From: Eubacteriales bacterium
GTDB taxonomy: Bacteria > Bacillota > Clostridia > Christensenellales > CAG-138
Reading direction: 5' to 3'
Assembly: GCA_030695285.1 (NCBI GenBank)
Contig: JAUYTF010000059.1
Span: 1-6,156 of the forward strand
DNA length: 6,156 nucleotides
Positions 1 to 5,914 of the stretch are shown here, one piece after another. The position numbers and the translations under genes are program-made. The notes beneath the pieces are model-generated. The model was given only the letters and a program-made list of their open reading frames with translations. It was not told the DNA's origin and did no database searches. Each line of letters starts with the position of its first letter. The stretch's first letter is position 1.

Positions 1-969
1 TTCCCGTCCTATGTGGATCAGAGCGCGATCCTGCCGCTGGACGATATGATGGCGGCATCGAGTACCGACCTCGGCGTGTTGACCGAAAAATCGCTCCAGG
101 CGTTTTCGCTCGACGGCACGAAATACGGAATGCCGTACAGCTATTCCACCGTCGTGCTGATCTACAACAAGGACCTCTTTGATCAGGCTGGCGTATCCTA
201 TCCCACGGCCGACTGGACCTGGGCGGACGCGGATGCAGCCGCTCTGAAGATCAAAGCCCTTGGTGATGACTATTACGGCCTGATTCAACCGATCTCCACC
301 TATGAATTCTTCAAGGTGGTCAAGCAGTATAACGGCGGTCTGCTCAACGACGACAACTCCGCCTTCACCGTCAACCGTACGGAAAACGTGGAAGCGCTCC
401 AGCGGCTTTGCGACAACGTGCTGGTGAGCAACATCTGCCCCAGTGCGGAGCAGCGCGGCAGCCTCGATGAATGGGGCATGTTCAAGCTCGGCAAAACCGG
501 CATGATCGTCACCGGCATTTGGGCGTTCCCGTCGTTTACGACCGACTGCGCCTTTGCATGGGACATCGCGGTGGAACCCGGCGCTGTGACCAAGGCGACG
601 CACTACTTTGCAAACGGCCTGTGCGTGAGCGCGGATTCCAAGAACTCCGAAGCCGCCTACAAGTGGATCGAGTTCATCGGCACGAGCGAACAGGTAGCGC
701 AGCTGCGCATCCAGCTCGGCTGGGAGTTGCCCTGCGCGACGTATCAGACCGCGATGGATCAGTATGCAAAACTGACCCCGCCGGCCAACCGTCAGGCAGT
801 GTTTGATTCTCTCGATTACGTCGTGCCCGTGCCGCAGATTGCGCAGTTTAGCCAGATGGCAGACATCCTCGGCGCAGAGCTCGAAGCCGCAGCAAACGGC
901 AGCAAGACCCCGCAGCAGGCGCTGGACGATGCGCAGGCGGCGCTGGAAGCAGCCATCACCCTCGGATAA
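1..969 (+). CDS. ABC transporter sugar-binding protein (SBP family 1), 5'-truncated by window edge
   Basis: This is the extracytoplasmic substrate-binding component of a CUT1-type carbohydrate ABC transporter, which in Gram-positives is normally a membrane-anchored lipoprotein delivering sugar to the permeases. The reading frame is open from base 1, so the 322 visible residues are a C-terminal portion. Family members are usually about 420-450 residues, so roughly 100 N-terminal residues, including the signal peptide and lipobox, are missing. A GTG at 13 is only an internal Val codon, not a start. Family hallmarks seen are the segment leading to PLDD near residues 13-16, YGMP at 42-45 followed by YNKDLF at 55-60 and a GVSYP/TW segment, and the helical Ala-rich C-terminus with the usual late TPQQALDDAQ pattern. 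Two permease genes follow directly, which supports the call. The ligand cannot be read from the sequence; an oligosaccharide or glycoside is inferred from the GH31 gene downstream. Confidence 0.93.
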   Translation, partial: FPSYVDQSAILPLDDMMAASSTDLGVLTEKSLQAFSLDGTKYGMPYSYSTVVLIYNKDLFDQAGVSYPTADWTWADADAAALKIKALGDDYYGLIQPISTYEFFKVVKQYNGGLLNDDNSAFTVNRTENVEALQRLCDNVLVSNICPSAEQRGSLDEWGMFKLGKTGMIVTGIWAFPSFTTDCAFAWDIAVEPGAVTKATHYFANGLCVSADSKNSEAAYKWIEFIGTSEQVAQLRIQLGWELPCATYQTAMDQYAKLTPPANRQAVFDSLDYVVPVPQIAQFSQMADILGAELEAAANGSKTPQQALDDAQAALEAAITLG

Positions 970-985
970 AACTACGTTGTTTCGT

Positions 986-1019
986 TGGTGGGAGCAGGGA
1001 AAAAACCCTGCTCCTACCA
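986..1019 (+). other. Intercistronic hairpin between binding-protein and permease genes
   Basis: Bases 986-999 pair with 1006-1019 to give a 14-bp stem with a single G-U pair (990/1015), closed by an A6 loop at 1000-1005. The nine base pairs next to the loop (GGAGCAGGG with CCCTGCTCC) are perfect and GC-rich. No T-run follows on the + strand (CCGGATTTGG comes next), so it is not a classical intrinsic terminator. It lies 16 nt after the binding-protein stop and 9 nt before the permease Shine-Dalgarno. Structures at this place in sugar ABC operons are known to protect the 3' end of the binding-protein mRNA and reduce distal expression, giving an excess of binding protein over permease. That role here is inferred. 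Confidence 0.75.
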
Positions 1020-1028
1020 GCCGGATTT

Positions 1029-1035
1029 GGAGGAG
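1029..1035 (+). promoter_or_regulatory. Strong Shine-Dalgarno of the first permease
   Basis: GGAGGAG lies 5 nt upstream of the ATG at 1041. It is a near-perfect anti-16S match and fixes the start of the permease gene. It sits just beyond the 986-1019 hairpin, so the site stays accessible if the hairpin forms. Confidence 0.85.
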
Positions 1036-1040
1036 TCTCA

Positions 1041-1952
1041 ATGCGGAAAAACCGGAACAATCACGCGCTTGCCGCCTCTGCTTTTCTCGCTCCGAGTATG
1101 GTTGGCTTTTTGCTGATCGCAGCCATTCCCTTTGCGCTGTCGTTTGCAATCAGCTTTACCTCCTGGAGCGGAATCAAGGGTTTGGAACTCTTTTCGCCCT
1201 CGTTTTGGCAAAGCAATTTTATCGGTCTTGAAAACTATTCAAAAATTCTCAAGAGCAAGGAGTTCTGGGAGTCGCTCCTGCATGTGGGGCAATACATGGT
1301 GCTCTATATCCCGCTGATGCTCGTCTCCTCGCTTGGCATCGCGGTGCTGCTCAACAAGCCACGCAAGGGCACCGCGTTCTTCCGGCTGCTATTCTACATT
1401 CCGGTGCTGACAAGCTGGGTTGCGGGCGCGATCATCTGGAAATGGGTGCTTGACCCGCAGTACGGCATACTAAACGACATACTGGCGCGAATCGGCATCT
1501 CAGGCCCCGCGTGGCTGCAGGATCCGAAATGGGCGATGTTTGGCATCGTACTCGCGTCGGTCTGGAAGGACATGGGCTTTTACGGGCTGATCTTCCTCGG
1601 CGGGCTCAAGAACATCAACCCTATCTATTATGAAGCGGCGCACCTTGACGGCGCTGGAAAATTACAGAGCTTTCTCAAGATCACGCTGCCGATGCTTACT
1701 CCCATGGTGTTCTTCGTGCTGGTCATCAGCCTGATCAACTCGTTTATGCTCTTCCCGCAGGTGATGATCATGACCAACGCCGGGCCTGCGGGCGCTACGC
1801 AGGTGATTGTGGAAAGAATCTACAAATATGGTTTTAGTTATTATAAAATGGGGTATGCTTCCGCGCTGTCGTGGCTGCTGTTTCTGATCGTGTTCCTGTT
1901 TACGTATTTGCAGCAGAAACTCCAGAAAAAGTGGGTAAACTACGATGCGTAA
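1041..1952 (+). CDS. Sugar ABC transporter permease, MalF/UgpA type
   Basis: This is one of two integral membrane subunits forming the translocation pore of a CUT1 (binding-protein-dependent) sugar importer. Of 303 residues, six hydrophobic segments are visible at about 15-38, 83-105, 113-136, 164-188, 219-242 and 272-292. The cytoplasmic EAA loop that docks onto the ATPase is at residues 198-217, starting EAAHLDGAG and ending ITLP, matching the EAA-x3-G-x9-I-x-LP consensus. The short basic N-terminus (MRKNRNN) fits the positive-inside rule. The length is normal for three-domain UgpA-like permeases and lacks the extra N-terminal region of enterobacterial MalF. The start is set by GGAGGAG 5 nt upstream. 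It follows the binding protein by 71 nt and overlaps the next permease by 8 bp, so the two are one translational unit. The transported sugar is not identifiable from the permease. Confidence 0.95.
   Translation: MRKNRNNHALAASAFLAPSMVGFLLIAAIPFALSFAISFTSWSGIKGLELFSPSFWQSNFIGLENYSKILKSKEFWESLLHVGQYMVLYIPLMLVSSLGIAVLLNKPRKGTAFFRLLFYIPVLTSWVAGAIIWKWVLDPQYGILNDILARIGISGPAWLQDPKWAMFGIVLASVWKDMGFYGLIFLGGLKNINPIYYEAAHLDGAGKLQSFLKITLPMLTPMVFFVLVISLINSFMLFPQVMIMTNAGPAGATQVIVERIYKYGFSYYKMGYASALSWLLFLIVFLFTYLQQKLQKKWVNYDA
1945..1952 (+). other. 8-bp gene overlap, likely translational coupling
   Basis: The sequence ATGCGTAA holds both the start of the second permease (1945) and the TAA stop of the first (1950-1952), in different frames. 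With only a poor Shine-Dalgarno upstream, re-initiation by terminating ribosomes is the likely route. This would keep the two pore subunits at equal amounts. Confidence 0.8.
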
Positions 1953-2784
1953 CACGAAGCGGAATAACAAAGCACTCTCAAACCTCTGGTTTTACGTATT
2001 TGCGGGCGGAATCGGGTTTCTGATCGTCATCCCGCTGTATTGGATGATCATCACTGCATTAAAGACGCAGACCGCAATCTTCACCTACCCGATCGAGTGG
2101 TTCCCCTCGGAAATCACGCTGGAAAACTTCGTCGATCTGTTTGCGCGTTTCCCGTTTGGCAAGGTGCTGCTCAACAGCGCCATCGTCTCGGTCTCGTACT
2201 CCGCAGTCTCGATTGTCACCTGCTGTATGGCGGCGTTCGCGTTTGCGAAGATTCCGTTTCGCGGCAGCGAGGCGCTGTTAAAAGTATACTTGGCGACGCT
2301 GATGATCCCGTTTCAGAGCACCTTGATTCCGCTGTTCATGCTCTTTAATAGCGCGGGGTTGAGCAACACCTACAGCAGCGTGATCATCCCGTCCCTGTTT
2401 CGGGTGTTCGGCATCTTCCTATTGGTGCAGCACATGCGCACAATTCCGGACGACTATATCGACGCGGCGCGCATCGACGGGGCATCGTACTTCACGATCC
2501 TCTGGAAGGTGATCCTGCCGCTGTCGCTGCCCATCATTGCGGGGTATGCGGTGATTACGTTTATGGATGCATGGAACGACTATCTCTGGCCGCTGGTCAT
2601 GCTCACCAAGCCTGATATGATGACCGTTCCCGTTGCGCTCGGCATGGTCAACGGACAGTTTGAGCGAAACTTCGGCGTGCAGATGGCGGGCAGCCTGATT
2701 TCGATTGTGCCCGTCGTGCTGATCTATCTTGCGGCGCAGAGCAAGATGAAGGACGGGCTTACCCTTGGCGGCATCAAGGGATAG
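1945..2784 (+). CDS. Sugar ABC transporter permease, MalG/UgpE type
   Basis: This is the second membrane subunit of the CUT1 importer and partner of the preceding permease. It has 279 residues, with hydrophobic segments at about 15-38, 75-100, 110-134, 142-162, 192-212 and 245-264. The EAA-loop is at residues 173-192, with Asp in the first position (DAARIDGAS, then VILP), a common variant in MalG-like subunits. The MTVPVALGM segment (226-234) and the terminal GLTLGGIKG are typical of this subfamily. The ATG lies inside the end of the previous gene (shared ATGCGTAA, 1945-1952), and only a weak Shine-Dalgarno (GTGGG at 1931-1935) precedes it, so translation is probably coupled. No ATP-binding subunit follows. 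Bacillota CUT1 importers commonly use a shared MsmX/UgpC-type ATPase encoded elsewhere, so this absence is not a defect. Confidence 0.95.
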   Translation: MRNTKRNNKALSNLWFYVFAGGIGFLIVIPLYWMIITALKTQTAIFTYPIEWFPSEITLENFVDLFARFPFGKVLLNSAIVSVSYSAVSIVTCCMAAFAFAKIPFRGSEALLKVYLATLMIPFQSTLIPLFMLFNSAGLSNTYSSVIIPSLFRVFGIFLLVQHMRTIPDDYIDAARIDGASYFTILWKVILPLSLPIIAGYAVITFMDAWNDYLWPLVMLTKPDMMTVPVALGMVNGQFERNFGVQMAGSLISIVPVVLIYLAAQSKMKDGLTLGGIKG

Positions 2785-2789
2785 CTGTA

Positions 2790-2795
2790 TATGAT
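2790..2795 (+). promoter_or_regulatory. Possible -10 element for the regulator gene
   Basis: TATGAT matches the -10 consensus at five of six bases and lies 5 nt after the second permease stop. The best -35-like hexamer is TTGGCG at 2765-2770, inside the permease gene, with a long 19-bp spacer, so the match is only modest. Transcription would start near 2802, inside the candidate operator at 2799-2812, a layout expected for autorepression. The assignment rests on motif and position only. Confidence 0.3.
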
Positions 2796-2798
2796 AAG

Positions 2799-2812
2799 TA
2801 AAAACGTTTGTA
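2799..2812 (+). promoter_or_regulatory. Candidate LacI-family operator (core AAACGTTT)
   Basis: TAAAAACGTTTGTA is a 14-bp near-palindrome centred on CpG: the inner 8 bp (2802-2809) are perfectly symmetric and six of seven pairs match overall, the exception being 2801/2810. LacI-family repressors bind such sites, with the hinge-helix Leu intercalating at the central CpG; PurR and CcpA sites share this core style. The site lies 58 nt before the start codon of a LacI-family gene and just downstream of a possible -10 box, so binding would block transcription. Autoregulation is inferred. It resembles a CcpA cre box only partly, since the conserved TG...CA ends are missing. Confidence 0.5.
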
Positions 2813-2856
2813 GAAAACACGAGCTGAACGAAATCACCACTCGCGGCGCGCGCAGG

Positions 2857-2862
2857 AAAGGA
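2857..2862 (+). promoter_or_regulatory. Shine-Dalgarno supporting a TTG start
   Basis: AAAGGA lies 7 nt upstream of TTG at 2870. It supports the TTG as the true start, because the encoded SKRITIKDVA is exactly the usual first stretch of a LacI-family protein and no suitable ATG is nearby in that frame. Confidence 0.75.
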
Positions 2863-2869
2863 ACCTGAC

Positions 2870-3892
2870 TTGAGTAAGAGAATCACGATTAAGGATGTTG
2901 CGGAGGATACCGGGCTGTCCATCGCGGCGGTCTCTTATGTGCTCAACGACAAGGATGGCGTCCGCCCGGAGACGCGCGAGCTCGTGCTCAGCGCAGTAGA
3001 GCGCCTAGGCTACGTGCCGAACTACACCGCGCGGGGTTTGGCCAGCCACCGCTCACGCCTGATCGGGGTTTGCAGTCCGCAGACAGAGCCGGGCAGCAAG
3101 TTGATGTTTGACAACCCGTTTTACAGCAAGCTCTTTAGCAGCATCGAGTATGAATGCCGGCAGGAAGGCTATCACGTGATCGTCTCCGGCACGGACGCGG
3201 ATGAGAGCTTCCTCAAGCTTGCACAGCAGAGAAGTCTCGACGGCATGATCATCGTGGGGTCCTATTCCAAGGAGTTTTACAGCGATCTGAAAAAGGCGAA
3301 CATGCCCGTGGTGCTGGTGGATACCTATCAAAACCCGGAGCGGTTTCACGAGGTCAAGGTGGACGACCAACGCGGCGGATACATGGCGACCAAGTATCTG
3401 ATCGACCGCGGACATCGGGACATCGCGTTCATCTCCGGTGCGCTGCGTGAGCAGGGGGTTACCCAGCTGCGCTATGACGGCTACCGTCAGGCGCTGGAAG
3501 AGAACGGAATCTCATATCAAAAGCGGCTCGTATTCCCCGGCGTGGTCAGCTTTCAGAGCGGCCTCGACTGCGCGGCAAAAGCCCTCGAGCAGGCAAAGGA
3601 GATCACAGCGATGTTCTGCACGGCTGACATCATCGCCATGGGAGCCATGAAGCAGGTGCTTGCGCAGGGGCTAAAGATTCCGCAGGATATCTCGATCATG
3701 GGCTTTGACAACCTGAACATCGCGGAATTCACCTCGCCCTCGATCACCACCGTTGCGCAGGATATCGAGATGAAAGGCAAGCTCGCCGTCGAGATCATTT
3801 TAGAAGATATCGACAACCGCGTGCACGAGCCGCGCTGCATCGAGCTACCGCTACGAATCATTGAGCGTGAATCGATCCGGCGCATACAATAG
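2870..3892 (+). CDS. LacI/GalR-family transcriptional regulator
   Basis: This is a cytoplasmic DNA-binding regulator, probably a repressor released by a sugar ligand. Its 340 residues match the family length. The N-terminal helix-turn-helix covers about residues 5-26 (ITIKDVAEDTGLSIAAVSYV), with recognition helix SIAAVSYVLN, followed by VRPETRELVLSAVERLGYVPN and the hinge helix YTARGLASH (52-60), whose Leu57 is the expected CpG-intercalating residue. The rest is a periplasmic-binding-protein-like sensor domain (about 64-336) with DNPFYSKLF at 81-89, an RYDGYRQAL segment at 201-209, the ADIIAMGAM segment at 252-260 and IMGFDN at 276-281. The effector cannot be deduced. Translation starts at TTG. 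It lies between the importer genes and the GH31 gene, so it most likely controls this locus, and a CpG-centred palindrome sits upstream. Tyr23 replaces the Arg or His common at that recognition-helix position. Confidence 0.96.
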   Translation: MSKRITIKDVAEDTGLSIAAVSYVLNDKDGVRPETRELVLSAVERLGYVPNYTARGLASHRSRLIGVCSPQTEPGSKLMFDNPFYSKLFSSIEYECRQEGYHVIVSGTDADESFLKLAQQRSLDGMIIVGSYSKEFYSDLKKANMPVVLVDTYQNPERFHEVKVDDQRGGYMATKYLIDRGHRDIAFISGALREQGVTQLRYDGYRQALEENGISYQKRLVFPGVVSFQSGLDCAAKALEQAKEITAMFCTADIIAMGAMKQVLAQGLKIPQDISIMGFDNLNIAEFTSPSITTVAQDIEMKGKLAVEIILEDIDNRVHEPRCIELPLRIIERESIRRIQ

Positions 3893-3930
3893 CGCAGGGA
3901 AGCGCGCAACTCAGACGAATATAACGTATG

Positions 3931-3953
3931 AACGCCCCGCACCGGGGCGTTTT
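3931..3953 (+). terminator. GC-rich hairpin: weak intrinsic terminator or attenuator
   Basis: AACGCCCCG (3931-3939) pairs with CGGGGCGTT (3943-3951) across a 3-nt CAC loop, giving a perfect 9-bp stem of which 7 bp are G-C. The T-run is only TTTT (3950-3953), two of which can pair with the AA at the stem base, so termination would be incomplete. It lies 38 nt after the regulator stop, and the Shine-Dalgarno of the GH31 gene starts 1-2 nt after it. It could partly terminate regulator transcripts, act as an intercistronic stabiliser, or limit ribosome access. The stem is certain; its function is inferred. Confidence 0.6.
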
Positions 3954-3954
3954 G

Positions 3955-3959
3955 AAAGG
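3955..3959 (+). promoter_or_regulatory. Shine-Dalgarno of the GH31 gene
   Basis: AAAGG lies 5 nt upstream of the ATG at 3965. An in-frame TGA at 3953-3955 shows that no longer N-terminus is possible, so this site decides the start. Confidence 0.75.
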
Positions 3960-3964
3960 CAGAT

Positions 3965-5911
3965 ATGACCCGGCTACACGATCAACAAAACAAAAGAATC
4001 AGAAACCTACGCGAAACGAGCGAAGGCGGGCGCGGCGTGCTTTCGTATGACTGTGATGCTACGATTGCCTATGGTATGGGCGAGCGCTTCGACGGCGTAA
4101 ACCGCATGGATAAAACGACGGAATGCACAATTATAGAGCAGTTCACCCATCAGGGCGAAAACACGTATTTTCCGCTGCCGTTCTTCTTCTGCAACGACGG
4201 GCACGGGGTATTTGTTCAGAGCGACGAGGCGACGACTTTTACCCTCTCGCACGGGTACGTGGAGATCACGCTGCCAAAAGGCGACTGCGACATTTATTTC
4301 CTCTATGGTACGCCGCGCGAGATCGTCGCGCAATTTGTCGCTATGACCGGCGAGCCCGTTTTGCCGCCCGACTGGGCGTTTGGCCCATGGGTCTCCGCCA
4401 ACCGCTGGAAGAGCCAGCGGGACGTGGAGGAGCAGCTCGACAAGATCGAGTCGTCCGGCTATCCCGCAACCACGCTGGTCATCGAAGCCTGGAGCGATGA
4501 GGCGACGTTTTATCTCTGGAACGGCGCGGAATATGACCTGAAGAGCGGCGGGGAAGCGTTTTCTGCCGCTGACTTGTGCTTTCGAGAACCCTGGCCCGAT
4601 CCGCAGGCGATGATTGAGCGCATGCACCGCATGGGCATCCGCCTCGTGCTCTGGCAGATTCCCGCGCTCAAGCAGCTGGAAGAAGGCGAAGTCTGCGCGC
4701 AGCACGACCGCGACGACGCGTTTGCGCTGGAGCAGGGCTTCGTGGTGCTAAACGCGGACACAACGCCCTATCGCATCCCGCGGCAGTGGTTCATCGGCGC
4801 GCATGTGCCGGATTTTAGTGTGCCGGAACTGTGCAACTGGTGGATGGAAAAGCGCCGATATTTGCTCGAGATGGGCGTGGATGGCTTCAAGACCGACGGC
4901 GGAGAATTCATACACGACCTCTCCGTGCGCTTTCACAACGGGCAGAGCGGCGTGACGATGCGAAACCGCTATGTTGCGGACTATGAGGAGGCGTATACCC
5001 GCGCGATCGGCGAAAACCGCACGCTCTTTTCACGCGCGGGCTATCTCGGCGCGCAAAAGAGTCCGATCCACTGGGCGGGCGATCAGGCATCGTCTTTTGA
5101 AGAGATGCGCGCAGTAATGGGCGCGGGGCTCTCGCTGGGGCTTAGCGGCGTGCCGTTCTGGAGCTTCGATATCGGCGGGTTTGCGGGACCTTTGCCTTCC
5201 GCCGAACTCTATCTGCGTTCGACCGCAATGGCGGCGTTCGTGCCCGTGATGCAGTGGCACAGCGAACCGCTCGGCGGGCAGTTCGGCGGGTTTGACACAG
5301 GCTTAGTCAACGACAGAAGCCCGTGGAACATCGCGCTGCATGCAAAGGACGAAAGCGTAGCGCGCGTCGCGCGGTTTTATGCGCGGCTGCGCATGAACCT
5401 CCTGCCGGAGCTGCTCAGGCAGGCGCAGATTTCGGTATCAACTCGGATGCCAATGATGCGGCATCTCGTGCTGGACGATCCAAATGATATGCAGGCGCAG
5501 GCTTGCCATGATGAATTTATGCTGGGCGACTTGCTCGTTGCTCCCGTGCTGCACGAAGGCGCAACAGGGCGCGACGTCTATCTGCCCATAGGGCGCTGGT
5601 TTAACTTTCTCACGCGTGAAACGCTGGACGGCGGGCAAACGGTGCCTGTCGCGGCGGGTCGCGACGAAATCCCCGTCTTCTTGCGCACGCCCGGTGCGGT
5701 TGTGCTGAATCTGCCGGAGAGTCTACTGCTCGGCGGCGATGTCGGCAACAGTGTCGCGCAGTTCAGTATGCCCGTCGTCGCGGTGTCCGGTCAGCCGGAT
5801 TTGGACTATTCAGACGCGTTCGGCAACCGCGCTACTTTGCGCGGCGGCGAGATCGTGCAGGCGAATCTGCGCGTGCTGGATGTCTCCGCGCTGCGGTTTG
5901 TGGAAGTTTAA
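3965..5911 (+). CDS. Glycoside hydrolase family 31 (alpha-glycosidase, alpha-xylosidase-like)
   Basis: This retaining alpha-glycosidase probably acts in the cytoplasm on the imported sugar, as no signal peptide is visible. It has 648 residues. An N-terminal beta-sandwich part carries GMGERFD at 37-43; the TIM barrel begins at PPDWAFGPW (134-142). The catalytic nucleophile is Asp311 in FKTDGGE (308-314) and the acid/base is Asp373 in IHWAGD (368-373), after SRAGYLGAQ. GLSGVPFWSFDIGGF and the C-terminal beta domain (FMLGDLLVAPV, then YLPIGRWFNF) complete the family pattern. The KTDxGE nucleophile loop and GAQKxPxHWxGD acid/base loop match E. coli alpha-xylosidase YicI better than the WxDMNE type of classical alpha-glucosidases. 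The barrel strand near residues 170-175 reads VIEAWSDE, so substrate preference is uncertain (xyloside, glucoside and galactoside are all possible). The region before GMGERFD is only 36 residues, much shorter than in YicI, yet an in-frame stop just upstream rules out a longer start. Confidence 0.95.
   Translation: MTRLHDQQNKRIRNLRETSEGGRGVLSYDCDATIAYGMGERFDGVNRMDKTTECTIIEQFTHQGENTYFPLPFFFCNDGHGVFVQSDEATTFTLSHGYVEITLPKGDCDIYFLYGTPREIVAQFVAMTGEPVLPPDWAFGPWVSANRWKSQRDVEEQLDKIESSGYPATTLVIEAWSDEATFYLWNGAEYDLKSGGEAFSAADLCFREPWPDPQAMIERMHRMGIRLVLWQIPALKQLEEGEVCAQHDRDDAFALEQGFVVLNADTTPYRIPRQWFIGAHVPDFSVPELCNWWMEKRRYLLEMGVDGFKTDGGEFIHDLSVRFHNGQSGVTMRNRYVADYEEAYTRAIGENRTLFSRAGYLGAQKSPIHWAGDQASSFEEMRAVMGAGLSLGLSGVPFWSFDIGGFAGPLPSAELYLRSTAMAAFVPVMQWHSEPLGGQFGGFDTGLVNDRSPWNIALHAKDESVARVARFYARLRMNLLPELLRQAQISVSTRMPMMRHLVLDDPNDMQAQACHDEFMLGDLLVAPVLHEGATGRDVYLPIGRWFNFLTRETLDGGQTVPVAAGRDEIPVFLRTPGAVVLNLPESLLLGGDVGNSVAQFSMPVVAVSGQPDLDYSDAFGNRATLRGGEIVQANLRVLDVSALRFVEV
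5902..5906 (+). promoter_or_regulatory. Shine-Dalgarno for the downstream nucleotidyltransferase, inside the GH31 3' end
   Basis: GGAAG lies 8 nt upstream of ATG 5915, inside the last codons of the GH31 gene. It favours this start over the internal ATGs at 5927 and 5948, which lack a comparable site. Confidence 0.55.
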
Positions 5912-5914
5912 CCG

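Noticed and set aside
1..969. GTG at 13 as the start of the binding-protein gene
   Set aside because: The frame is open to base 1, the family has about 100 further N-terminal residues including a signal peptide, and no ribosome-binding site precedes the GTG.
986..1019. Classical intrinsic terminator after the binding-protein gene
   Set aside because: The stem is strong but no T-run follows on the + strand, and the permease genes directly downstream need read-through. Reported as an intercistronic hairpin instead.
2799..2812. CcpA catabolite-response (cre) site
   Set aside because: The central AANCG part fits, but three conserved positions of TGWAANCGNTNWCA do not match, including the outer G and C, so a site for the local LacI-family regulator is more likely.
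2419..2922. 167-codon open frame on the minus strand across the second permease end and the regulator start
   Set aside because: It runs antisense through a conserved permease and the HTH-coding region; its product is low-complexity His/Arg-rich and family-less, as expected for a shadow frame.
3919..3932. Second operator copy around AACGT before the GH31 gene
   Set aside because: Only 9 of 14 bases match the 2799-2812 site, and symmetry fails beyond the ACGT core.
4007..4705. 232-codon open frame on the minus strand within the GH31 gene
   Set aside because: It lies antisense to conserved GH31 coding sequence, shows no recognisable domain, and is explained by GC-rich codon bias.
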